Shown piece after piece: positions 34,897 to 46,458 of a stretch of 64,000 nt of DNA (position 1 is the stretch's first letter; each line of letters opens with the position of its first letter). The DNA is from Daphnia pulex. Its lineage: Eukaryota > Arthropoda > Branchiopoda > Diplostraca > Daphniidae. Under the pieces are notes generated by a model. That model saw only the letters and a program-made list of their open reading frames with translations. It did no database searches and was not told where the DNA came from. Both the position numbers and the translations under genes were made by a program. The stretch spans positions 1,302,001-1,366,000 of the forward strand of contig NC_060025.1 in NCBI RefSeq assembly GCF_021134715.1, written 5' to 3'.

Positions 34897-36110
34897 CCAA
34901 AAAAAACAACTAGTGCAAATTTAGCGCTCTTCACACAATTCACTCTGTGTAATCACTATCTGAGTATCTGTAACACCTTTATTGGTGATTGTTTCACATT
35001 TTATACGTGTCTTGCTTGCCGTACAAAATTTCTTTTAATCCAGCTTCTTGAAAAACAATCTAGATACGAATCAAGATTTAAGAAATTAAATCCTGGCATT
35101 CAGGTAACTGGGCCGTCTGGAACGGGAACAAGGAGGTCTTCATCGATTGCTCAACCTCACGCTTCGTTATTGAATCTGAGCCCTGATAGCCAGATATATT
35201 ACGATGGCCATTCGTCCCTTGCCAGATCGGTTCTGTAATATGAACAGAATGAACAGAAGGACGGTCTTTTATCAAGTGCAATCGCGCGTGTCGTTATTTA
35301 CTTAAAACACGACTTGTGTTTGTGATTAACTTTACAATCTAAACTTTTGAACTCATAAACGTTATTTAGATGTCACCCTTATTTGCTTTCTACGTTCGTG
35401 ACAGCCAGAACTCACACAAAAAATGCTACTCCAGTCTGTTGGAACGATCAATTTTCTACTTTTTAGACCAAGTAAATTACAGAGTAGCTTAGTTTACCGA
35501 CGCATGATGATGGGCCCCAAGAAATGTGAGGATGCATATCACGTTATTCTCTCAAGTTTAAATTATTAAGCGCTATCTGACTCAGACAAGCTGTCTTCTA
35601 GTCTAGCCATACTGAACTGTCGTCATTAATTGGCACAGGCTAATCTTTCGGCATCGCAATCTTTCCAGCATCGTGAACTTTACGGGGCTTATTTTGTTAC
35701 GAATGGAGCTGACTTTCAACATCCGCAACAACAAATTTATTGGAACCATCCAACGCTTACTACTTAATTAGTCGTCTATCAATTTAGCGCCACGTAACTA
35801 TTGGCTAACCCTAATGCCTGTTGTAGGTTTCTTCTTCTTTAACTTCGTAATAGGATTGGTAAGGTGACACTAAACACTACCTAGGAGCCTACATTATTTA
35901 TTTACCTAAAAGATTTTGTAATTCCTCCCGGGTAATCTGCTTAACCATTTTACTTCATTTATATAGCTGAAAAAGAAATTTTGTACGACAAGCAAGACAC
36001 GTATGAAATGTGAAACAATCACCAATAAAGGTGTTACAGATACTCAGATAGTGATTACACAGAGTGAATTGTGTGAAGAGCGCTAAATTTGCACGTAGTT
36101 GTTTTTTTGG

Positions 36111-36124
36111 CCGCTAGATGGCGC
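36111..36124 (+). promoter_or_regulatory. CTCF-like motif in right terminal repeat of the transposon
   Basis: CCGCTAGATGGCGC on the plus strand, the mirror copy of the site at 34883-34896. Confidence 0.4.
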
Positions 36125-38157
36125 TAGTCGATTCTTTTTTTCTTTTTTTTTTAACATTTTTTTTTTGTGTCGGTTTCGGCGTGCCATACACGCCGAAAGA
36201 GTCACAAACTTTAAATAAAAAAAAAATCGCCACAACGCTACCTAGCGGTCAAATATAAAACTGCATGCAAAATTCCCTTTTCTTGCCCCAAAACGCGAAA
36301 TTTGTAACATAGGTGAATCATTTCATCTTATGAGTCAACAATCAACGTTAAGCTAGCTTCGAAAATTACCAATGATTCATAGGTAAACTCGAGTGATTTC
36401 GTCTGTAATAACTTGTCGGTGATGTGTGCTATTCCGTTTATATGTTGGATAACCTCAATGTTTCTCATCAACTCACAGTCAGAGTAAACTTGAAAGTCAT
36501 GCAACCTACCGTGAGCTATATTGTTCAAACTCATTGTGTTCTACTGAATGTGTCATCAAAATGATACAGGTAAAAACCAACACTAGCTTTATTTCATGCT
36601 AAAACATATATTCTTCTCATGTTTTATTAGGATTAATCTTAATTATCGGCTGTTTCTATTGAACTTGCTAGATCACCGACTCCAGCATGGAACAATCTCT
36701 CATTCCATCTTATAGAGAATCTTGGATAACTGATTTGTGGTTTCATATGTATAAAAGTTCACTTGTCATGTTACTGAACTTTATTAATTGCAGTCTAATA
36801 TGAATTTTTGTTTTATTTACAGGTTTCTAAATTGGCATGACTGACTATATGAGAAGTTATGTCCTTCCAAGAAAAGGACTTACAGTCAACAAGATTCCTT
36901 GTTTGCTAACCCGTTGGCTGCTACCCATGAATCTCCCTATTTTTCAACAACAAAAAAAGAGGTTTAATATTGTGATCATGCTATCATCATTGTAAGTTGT
37001 GTTTACATTGAATTTAGAGAAGTTGTCATACTAATAGCAATTTTAACGATTGTTTGGTTTCTTATTTAGATGTTGCCTATAAGACCAAATGTGTGGCATC
37101 TGGTTATCCCTCCAAAATAAGGCAATGACCACACGTTCAACGCGGATCATTCGCTTTGTCATCGAACTTGACTCATTCCATTTTCTGGATTGCTTAGGAA
37201 AGCTGATTGGTGTTACCTGTGTAACTTCATTGTCATGTCACTGAATTTAAATTTTGTTTACATTTTGTTTCTTGATTTAGCCATTTAGGTAATGACCGAG
37301 AAGATGCGGCCTACATGAACATCATTTAGGCGACCAGCATCATTCGACTACCCAACCGGCTTCTACTACCCTGCTCTCAACACAGCACGGAGTTTTACCC
37401 TTAGATTTTTGGCTGTTGGCGATGTGTGATGGCGTTTCCTTGGACAAGATGATGATTTGGCGAGAAAAATATTGCGTGAGTAATATACTTAAAACTGTTT
37501 GATTATTCTTTTACTTATTATAAAAATGTTTATTTTTATTTTTTCATTTACAGGTTCTAACCTTCAGGTTCCTAAATATGAAAAGTAATGTTCTTTCAAG
37601 AAAGTCAACGAGGTCCCTTACTCCCTTGTTTGCTAACCCAAAGGCTGCTATCCTTGAATCTCCCTATTTAGCTCCTTACACAGTCCCTCTTGATTTGAAG
37701 TATTGCTTTTTTTCGCTACAATCTTATTGAAAATGATTGTCATCCAATTAAATTTTCATTCTGCTTACAGAGTAATCCTTCGCTACTGATCATGGACTCC
37801 ATTGGTGAAACTGAAAACCGACGAGAGAATGCTGTAATCCAAGACTGATAAATTGTGTAGTTAGATTAAATTACAAGTGCATTTCTGGGCTCCCTTCTTT
37901 TCTGTGGCCCCGTTTCCCTAACTAACCACTAACCAACGCCCGCCGGTGGTCACTCACCCGCTGTGAAACCAGGAGGAGGGGAGGGCTCTGGTTGAACGGG
38001 GACTTGGAAGGCGCATGATCCGACGAAAACTTTTAGAGGGTCATGAGTCTAACCCGGAAGCCTATTATGACTAATCGCTCCCCAGTAAAACTTGCCTCGC
38101 ACTCTTCTCTCTTCTTCCATTTCCAGGTAATCTCCCTGGATCTACGCCGACACTGCA

Positions 38158-38679
38158 TGTGCGAGTTTTAGCAAGCAATCCGTCACCCAATTTGACAAAA
38201 AGTGATAGTTTGTTTTCACGGAAATTTCGTCAGACGGTTACAAAATTTCTAATTCAACAATCTCATGTAGAAATTTGCATCTAGTCTACTGGTGCAAATT
38301 GTGATTCTTTAAGCTTGATTAATTTAGGTGATGTGTTAAAGAGCAATTGTGGGTAGCTTAACAATAGAACTAATCCACTTTTTCTGAATATTTCGGTTTT
38401 AGATCACTTTGTTGTTTTTAGATTTTCTTGTGATCTATCTTCAAAATATTCTAAAAAAGTGAATTAGTTCAATTTATTAGCTACTCACAATTTTTTTAAC
38501 ACATCTCCTAAATAATCAAGCTTAAAGAATCGCAATTTTCACCAATAGACTAGATGCAAATTTCTACATGAGATTGTTGAACTAGAAATTTTTTGACCGT
38601 CTGACGCAATTTCCGTGAAAACAAACTATCACTTTTTGTCAAATTGGGTGGCGGATTACTTGCTAAAAAGCCTCGCACA
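38158..38679. mobile_element. 522-bp foldback element, copy in L1
   Basis: Almost the whole length is one inverted repeat: the first and last roughly 250 bases are near-complementary (start TGTGCGAG..TTTTAGCAAG, end its mirror). No coding capacity. It has the form of a foldback MITE. Copies of equal length sit at the same place in all five units. Confidence 0.85.
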
Positions 38680-38825
38680 AAAAAAATTGTTTCGAACCGG
38701 ACGCTCTGTTTAATGAATTGTTTATTTTGTAAGCGTTCCAGAATAAAATTGAGATTTACATATTATATAAATGGTTTATTTATTCAACAATAATAATAAT
38801 ATATTACAGATATTAGTGGGGTAAT

Positions 38826-38910
38826 GGGGGTTTAAGGAATAGGTGTTGGTGGAAGTTATGGGGTTTAAGGAATGGATGTTGGTGGAAGTTACGGGGTTTG
38901 AGGATTAGAT
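38826..38910 (+). repeat. Short minisatellite, about 33-bp period
   Basis: About two and a half copies of a 33-34 base unit built on GGGTTTAAGGAAT and GGTGGAAGTTA. The same array is in every unit, next to the foldback element: about 44289-44373 in L2, 48430-48513 in R1, and equivalent places in R2 and R3. Confidence 0.7.
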
Positions 38911-40822
38911 GTGGTTATATAGATAGGTATATGGATGTGATAGACAAAGGATTTTATTTCTACCTTATTAAAACAAACCACGACTTCTTCTAGTTAATGA
39001 AAATCAATTACCCCCCCCCCCATCTCCTCCTCGCTGGTTTCCCAATCGCGAAGGCATGTTTATTACTTGTTCAACGTAAAAATTCCCCGTACTACTATTT
39101 TTTTTCATTATCAACATATAAACGGTTAACTGCATAGACACAAATAACAATTAAAACTGGATGTAACTTTTGTGCACAACACCAGCAGTCCGGCACCAAG
39201 GAACAGCAACAGCATAACTCGATGCAAAAAATCTTTCACCAGTATAGGCTGCAACAACATGCCATATTGGACAGCAAAATCACTGCTACGTAAACATAAA
39301 CCTATGGGCTATGACCAAATGAAAATAATGTTTGATCAATGAAAATTTTGTATAAAATTTAAAAAAAATCACTTCAAATGGAGTTCACCCAAATATTCTA
39401 TGGCTATCTGATAACTATAGTTTAAACAAAAATTTACATGAAACTAGATTACTCGTTTAAGATTTCATTACAAATTCATTTGAAATTTGTAGTGCTCTGC
39501 AGCGAAACCAAAACATTCTTCTACAGTATCTGCCCATCTTGTTAACCAATTCCCCTTAAACAATCCATAACTCAATTTACATATGATCAAAGGAAAGAGC
39601 TGTTGACATGATGAAATCCCCAAATGTTAAAATTAAACAATGTAAGCAATTATAGTAGTCCAAGCATGATACTTCCCAAGTTAGAACTTATAATTTTATC
39701 AAATTACCATTTCAAGGAGTCTTCTTGCAGTTCTACTAGATGTCCAACATTTCGGCAACCACAATGCAGCATGATCCAGCGTCAACTCAGATATGGCTGA
39801 TCCCAGAAGACTTGAAGCATGGGACTCTCCCACACTCCAGGACAACATCAGCACCAAAGACCGCATGCAACAGCTCAATTTAATCACACCTTTCACTGGA
39901 TGACTGCAACGAATCCATGCACATATTAGACTGCAACAAAGAAGCGCAGACTTCACCTGGCTATTGAAAAACAAAAACAAGTTACTAACAAGGAACAGAA
40001 TCTCATGTGACATAACAAAACAATAGAAGTATGAAGATAAACTATACAATCTCTCAGAATTACCTTGATTAATCTTACAAAGGAATTTGTAGTTGTCAAG
40101 TTTTACAATTTGAAAATAACAAATGTAATCTACATTTCCATAATGGTCTTAACTCATAATTGCAACAGAGAAGCAAAGGGGTCTACTCTCTAGTCATTAA
40201 CTAAATCTGTAGCGATCAACTATCAGTTGAATGCAAAATAAAAAATATAAAAACATTACCAATTCAAGAAGTTTTCCTGTATGGGATAGCACCAGCTCTA
40301 TAAACTGCATGCAGAAGCTGCAACTCCACCATGACTCGATCACACCTTTCACCAGTTGGCTGCAACAAAACCACATTTACAGCCATGAAGCTCAGAATTT
40401 GTCATGTATTCTAAATTTCTGCAACAGTTGAGCAAAGGGATCTCCATTTCCGACCTGAAAATCAACTAATAAAAGTAAAACCTATTGTATTATTGCAGGG
40501 AGATTGATCAACAAAATTACTTCACTAGCTCTGAAGTGTTTCTGCACGAGATGAGACGTACAGCTATCAATGGCCGACATTTCGACAAAATGGACAGCAG
40601 AATCGACCCACGTCAGCACATTTGGCCAAGTGAATTTATATGCCAGATTGCCTGTAAATTCATACAGAGACGTCAAAGATTAATTAAATTAAAGAAATCC
40701 AAACTAGCATTACCAATTACAAATGGCTAAAAATGTAGATCGACACCAATCAACTTGGAAGACCCTTTCAAGTCACGTCTCCGGAAACAAATGGCGAATA
40801 TTTCTTCCTCACGAAGACACTC

Positions 40823-40836
40823 GCGCCACCTGGCGG
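40823..40836 (-). promoter_or_regulatory. CTCF-like motif, end of L1
   Basis: The minus strand reads CCGCCAGGTGGCGC, 13 of 14 matches to CCASYAGRKGGCRS; it also contains the Drosophila CTCF core AGGTGGCGC. Confidence 0.5.
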
Positions 40837-43620
40837 ATGGGGGGACAATCCGCCGTTGTTTTTCATTAAGTTGAGATTATCGCCGCTAGATGCGCTAAAA
40901 ATTGGGAGAAATTCGAGGGGGCGGAATAGAGTTAGAAGGACCTGTAATTATCTCTGGAATTGAAGAATCACACAGTGTTATTATTTGTTTGGCACAGAAA
41001 GTTTTTTGTCACAATTGAATCAATCCTAAATCATGTAAGATCAGGTTACCTCAGTTGTATACTGCACAGATGAGATTTGAGTGCCAGATATGGAAGAGAT
41101 TTGACATGATTGACAAATGAACAAACAACACAATGAAATGTGACACCACAGCAACAGCTTTAAGAACAGCATTCACCATCTCATCAGTCAGCATCTGTAC
41201 TCCATTAACGGCTGGAACATGGTCATCAAGAGCTACACAAAAGAAAAATTCATCAGAAGGCAAAGTGCAGAATGACAGGAATGAAGTTAAAAGTTTAAAA
41301 GGTATCTAGCTGGAATCACGAACAGATGCCATAGACAAGGCACATACACGAATGTCAAACTGCCTTCTCATTGTAGAAACATTATACCTTGGGAATTTCG
41401 TCTCTTGTGATATGTGCGATGCTGCAGTGGATTTTTGGTGAAGACGAGTTAGAAATTGGAGGGGAGAATATTACGCGAGTACCAAAGTTATTTGTCTTTG
41501 TTTGTTAATTCTTTCAATGAGTGTCAACGAGCTAAAGCGGACATTGTTTACATGTTACTGTTGAACGTTTCTTTTTTCTGACGCTAGACGGCATAGCTTT
41601 TAATCAGTTTAGTTACGTATGGCACGCTATTATGGCAGCCATACCCTATGGCACGCCGAAAGAGTCACAAACTTTAAATAAAAAAAAAATCGCCACAACG
41701 CTACCTAGCGGTCAAATATAAAACTGCATGCAAAATTCCCTTTTCTTGCCCCAAAACGCGAAATTTGTAACATAGGTGAATCATTTCATCTTATGAGTCA
41801 ACAATCAACGTTAAGCTAGCTTCGAAAATTACCAATGATTCATAGGTAAACTCGAGTGATTTCGTCTGTAATAACTTGTCGGTGATGTGTGCTATTCCGT
41901 TTATATGTTGGATAACCTCAATGTTTCTCATCAACTCACAGTCAGAGTAAACTTGAAAGTCATGCAACCTACCGTGAGCTATATTGTTCAAACTCATTGT
42001 GTTCTACTGAATGTGTCATCAAAATGATACAGGTAAAAACCAACACTAGCTTTATTTCATGCTAAAACATATATTCTTCTCATGTTTTATTAGGATTAAT
42101 CTTAATTATCGGCTGTTTCTATTGAACTTGCTAGATCACCGACTCCAGCATGGAACAATCTCTCATTCCATCTTATAGAGAATCTTGGATAACTGATTTG
42201 TGGTTTCATATGTATAAAAGTTCACTTGTCATGTTACTGAACTTTATTAATTGCAGTCTAATATGAATTTTTGTTTTATTTACAGGTTTCTAAATTGGCA
42301 TGACTGACTATATGAGAAGTTATGTCCTTCCAAGAAAAGGACTTACAGTCAACAAGATTCCTTGTTTGCTAACCCGTTGGCTGCTACCCATGAATCTCCC
42401 TATTTTTCAACAACAAAAAAAGAGGTTTAATATTGTGATCATGCTATCATCATTGTAAGTTGTGTTTACATTGAATTTAGAGAAGTTGTCATACTAATAG
42501 CAATTTTAACGATTGTTTGGTTTCTTATTTAGATGTTGCCTATAAGACCAAATGTGTGGCATCTGGTTATCCCTCCAAAATAAGGCAATGACCACACGTT
42601 CAACGCGGATCATTCGCTTTGTCATCGAACTTGACTCATTCCATTTTCTGGATTGCTTAGGAAAGCTGATTGGTGTTACCTGTGTAACTTCATTGTCATG
42701 TCACTGAATTTAAATTTTGTTTACATTTTGTTTCTTGATTTAGCCATTTAGGTAATGACCGAGAAGATGCGGCCTACATGAACATCATTTAGGCGACCAG
42801 CATCATTCGACTACCCAACCGGCTTCTACTACCCTGCTCTCAACACAGCACGGAGTTTTACCCTTAGATTTTTGGCTGTTGGCGATGTGTGATGGCGTTT
42901 CCTTGGACAAGATGATGATTTGGCGAGAAAAATATTGCGTGAGTAATATACTTAAAACTGTTTGATTATTCTTTTACTTATTATAAAAATGTTTATTTTT
43001 ATTTTTTCATTTACAGGTTCTAACCTTCAGGTTCCTAAATATGAAAAGTAATGTTCTTTCAAGAAAGTCAACGAGGTCCCTTACTCCCTTGTTTGCTAAC
43101 CCAAAGGCTGCTATCCTTGAATCTCCCTATTTAGCTCCTTACACAGTCCCTCTTGATTTGAAGTATTGCTTTTTTTCGCTACAATCTTATTGAAAATGAT
43201 TGTCATCCAATTAAATTTTCATTCTGCTTACAGAGTAATCCTTCGCTACTGATCATGGACTCCATTGGTGAAACTGAAAACCGACGAGAGAATGCTGTAA
43301 TCCAAGACTGATAAATTGTGTAGTTAGATTAAATTACAAGTGCATTTCTGGGCTCCCTTCTTTTCTGTGGCCCCGTTTCCCTAACTAACCACTAACCAAC
43401 GCCCGCCGGTGGTCACTCACCCGCTGTGAAACCAGGAGGAGGGGAGGGCTCTGGTTGAACGGGGACTTGGAAGGCGCATGATCCGACGAAAACTTTTAGA
43501 GGGTCATGAGTCTAACCCGGAAGCCTATTATGACTAATCGCTCCCCAGTAAAACTTGCCTCGCACTCTTCTCTCTTCTTCCATTTCCAGGTAATCTCCCT
43601 GGATCTACGCCGACACTGCA

Positions 43621-44142
43621 TGTGCGAGTTTTAGCAAGCAATCCGTCACCCAATTTGACAAAAAGTGATAGTTTGTTTTCACGGAAATTTCGTCAGACGG
43701 TTACAAAATTTCTAATTCAACAATCTCATGTAGAAATTTGCATCTAGTCTACTGGTGCAAATTGTGATTCTTTAAGCTTGATTAATTTAGGTGATGTGTT
43801 AAAGAGCAATTGTGGGTAGCTTAACAATAGAACTAATCCACTTTTTCTGAATATTTCGGTTTTAGATCACTTTGTTGTTTTTAGATTTTCTTGTGATCTA
43901 TCTTCAAAATATTCTAAAAAAGTGAATTAGTTCAATTTATTAGCTACTCACAATTTTTTTAACACATCTCCTAAATAATCAAGCTTAAAGAATCGCAATT
44001 TTCACCAATAGACTAGATGCAAATTTCTACATGAGATTGTTGAACTAGAAATTTTTTGACCGTCTGACGCAATTTCCGTGAAAACAAACTATCACTTTTT
44101 GTCAAATTGGGTGGCGGATTACTTGCTAAAAAGCCTCGCACA
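43621..44142. mobile_element. 522-bp foldback element, copy in L2
   Basis: Same structure, length and internal position as the L1 copy, 5,463 bases further on. Confidence 0.85.
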
Positions 44143-46289
44143 AAAAAAATTGTTTCGAACCGGACGCTCTGTTTAATGAATTGTTTATTTTGTAAGCGTT
44201 CCAGAATAAAATTGAGATTTACATATTATATAAATGGTTTATTTATTCAACAATAATAATAATATATTACAGATATTAGTGGGGTAATGGGGGTTTAAGG
44301 AATAGGTGTTGGTGGAAGTTATGGGGTTTAAGGAATGGATGTTGGTGGAAGTTACGGGGTTTGAGGATTAGATGTGGTTATATAGATAGGTATATGGATG
44401 TGATAGACAAAGGATTTTATTTCTACCTTATTAAAACAAACCACGACTTCTTCTAGTTAATGAAAATCAATTACCCCCCCCCCCATCTCCTCCTCGCTGG
44501 TTTCCCAATCGCGAAGGCATGTTTATTACTTGTTCAACGTAAAAATTCCCCGTACTACTATTTTTTTTCATTATCAACATATAAACGGTTAACTGCATAG
44601 ACACAAATAACAATTAAAACTGGATGTAACTTTTGTGCACAACACCAGCAGTCCGGCACCAAGGAACAGCAACAGCATAACTCGATGCAAAAAATCTTTC
44701 ACCAGTATAGGCTGCAACAACATGCCATATTGGACAGCAAAATCACTGCTACGTAAACATAAACCTATGGGCTATGACCAAATGAAAATAATGTTTGATC
44801 AATGAAAATTTTGTATAAAATTTTAAAAAAAATCACTTCAAATGGAGTTCACCCAAATATTCTATGGCTATCTGATAACTATAGTTTAAACAAAAATTTA
44901 CATGAAACTAGATTACTCGTTTAAGATTTCATTACAAATTCATTTGAAATTTGTAGTGCTCTGCAGCGAAACCAAAACATTCTTCTACAGTATCTGCCTA
45001 TCTTGTTAACCAATTCCCCTTAAACAATCCATAACTCAATTTACATATGATCAAAGGAAAGAGCTGTTGACATGATGAAATCCCCAAATGTTAAAATTAA
45101 ACAATGTAAGCAATTATAGTAGTCCAAGCATGATACTTCCCAAGTTAGAACTTATAATTTTATCAAATTACCATTTCAAGGAGTCTTCTTGCAGTTCTAC
45201 TAGATGTCCAACATTTCGGCAACCACAATGCAGCATGATCCAGCGTCAACTCAGATATGGCTGATCCCAGAAGACTTGAAGCATGGGACTCTCCCACACT
45301 CCAGGACAACATCAGCACCAAAGACCGCATGCAACAGCTCAATTTAATCACACCTTTCACTGGATGACTGCAACGAATCCATGCACATATTAGACTGCAA
45401 CAAAGAAGCGCAGACTTCACCTGGCTATTGAAAAACAAAAACAAGTTACTAACAAGGAACAGAATCTCATGTGACATAACAAAACAACAGAAGTATGAAG
45501 TTAAACTATACAATCTCTCAGAATTACCTTGATTAATCTTACAAAGGAATTTGTATTTGTCAAGTTTTACAACTTGAAAATAACAAATGTAATCCACATT
45601 TCCATAATGGTCTTAACTCATAATTGCAACAGAGAAGCAAAGGGGTCTACTCTCTAGTCATTAACTAAATCTGTAGCGATCAACTATCAGTTGAATGCAA
45701 AATAAAAAATATAAAAACATTACCAATTCAAGAAGTTTTCCTGTATGGGATAGCACCAGCTCTATAAACTGCATGCAGAAGCTGCAACTCCACCATGACT
45801 CGATCACACCTTTCACCAGTTGGCTGCAACAAAACCACATTTACAGCCATGAAGCTCAGAATTTGTCATGTATTCTAAATTTCTGCAACAGTTGAGCAAA
45901 GGGATCTCCATTTCCGACCTGAAAATCAACTAATAAAAGTAAAACCTATTGTATTATTGCAGGGAGATTGATCAACAAAATTACTTCACTAGCTCTGAAG
46001 TGTTTCTGCACGAGATGAGACGTACAGCTATCAATGGCCGACATTTCGACAAAATGGACAGCAGAATCGACCCACGTCAGCACATTTGGCCAAGTGAATT
46101 TATATGCCAGATTGCCTGTAAATTCATACAGAGACGTCAAAGATTAATTAAATTAAAGAAATCCAAACTAGCATTACCAATTACATTTAATGGCTAAAAA
46201 TGTAGATCGACACCAATCAAATTGGAAGACCCTTTCAAGTCACGTCTCCGGAAACAAATGGCGAATATTTCTTCCTCACGAAGACACTC

Positions 46290-46303
46290 GCGCCACCTGG
46301 CGG
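46290..46303 (-). promoter_or_regulatory. CTCF-like motif, left side of palindrome centre
   Basis: CCGCCAGGTGGCGC on the minus strand, 61 bases from the left edge of the central spacer. With the R1 copy it forms a divergent pair about 140 bases apart. Confidence 0.5.
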
Positions 46304-46364
46304 ATGGGGGGACACTCCGCCGTTGTTTTTCATTAAGTTGAGATTATCGCCGCTAGATGCGCTA

Positions 46365-46383
46365 ATTTTTTGCGCTAATTTTT
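46365..46383. repeat. Spacer at the centre of the giant inverted repeat
   Basis: Nineteen bases separate the arms: left-arm GCGCTA ends at 46364, right-arm TAGCGC starts at 46384. The spacer holds an extra GCGCTAA flanked by T-runs, so the motif is partly triplicated. Arms match immediately beyond it. Confidence 0.9.
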
Positions 46384-46444
46384 TAGCGCATCTAGCGGCG
46401 ATAATCTCAACTTAATGAAAAACAACGGCGGATTGTCCCCCCAT

Positions 46445-46458
46445 CCGCCAGGTGGCGC
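46445..46458 (+). promoter_or_regulatory. CTCF-like motif, right side of palindrome centre
   Basis: CCGCCAGGTGGCGC on the plus strand, mirror of the site at 46290-46303. Confidence 0.5.

Larger units (their letters stand above)
34821..36188. mobile_element. Non-autonomous DNA transposon with long terminal inverted repeats
   Basis: A 1,368-bp insertion present only in L1; the other four units keep the empty site. Ends are inverted repeats beginning TATGGCACGCCGAAACCGAC, and similarity between the ends extends about 220 bases inward. It is flanked by a 6-base duplication CACGCC (34815-34820 and 36189-36194). No transposase was recognised; the longest frame is 67 residues. A 6-base target duplication and TA-starting termini are compatible with IS3EU-like elements, but this class call is weak. 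Confidence 0.85.
34103..40939 (+). repeat. 5.46-kb tandem unit L1 (with 1.37-kb insertion)
   Basis: First left-arm unit. Without the transposon at 34821-36188 it is about 5.46 kb and matches L2 head to tail; matched foldback elements in L1 and L2 are 5,463 bases apart. It joins the outer flank at 34102/34103 and L2 at 40939/40940. Several short frames (60-144 residues) recur in each unit, yet none shows a known domain. The plus strand has blocks ending GTGAGT (34.5-37.5 kb) and the minus strand has TTGCAG-preceded blocks (39.2-40.7 kb). Confidence 0.93.
40940..46364 (+). repeat. 5.46-kb tandem unit L2
   Basis: Second left-arm unit, nearly identical to L1 without the transposon, and with the intact empty insertion site near 41650. 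It lacks about the last 40 bases of L1 because it ends at the palindrome centre. A few single-base and 3-base differences to L1 are visible (around 45490-45600 and 46190). The C-run near 44474 is 11 long, as in L1. Confidence 0.93.

Noticed and set aside
38158-38679. Foldback hairpin as a microRNA precursor
   Set aside because: The arms are far longer than a microRNA hairpin and have the form of a foldback repeat; no small-RNA evidence is available.
38826-38910. Telomere-like repeat
   Set aside because: The period is about 33 bases and unlike arthropod TTAGG repeats; only about two and a half copies.
45163-45597. Recurring 116-144 residue frame in each 5.46-kb unit as a gene family
   Set aside because: Identical in all units because the DNA is identical, so conservation proves nothing; no domain, low-complexity hydrophobic start, and it spans apparent splice sites.
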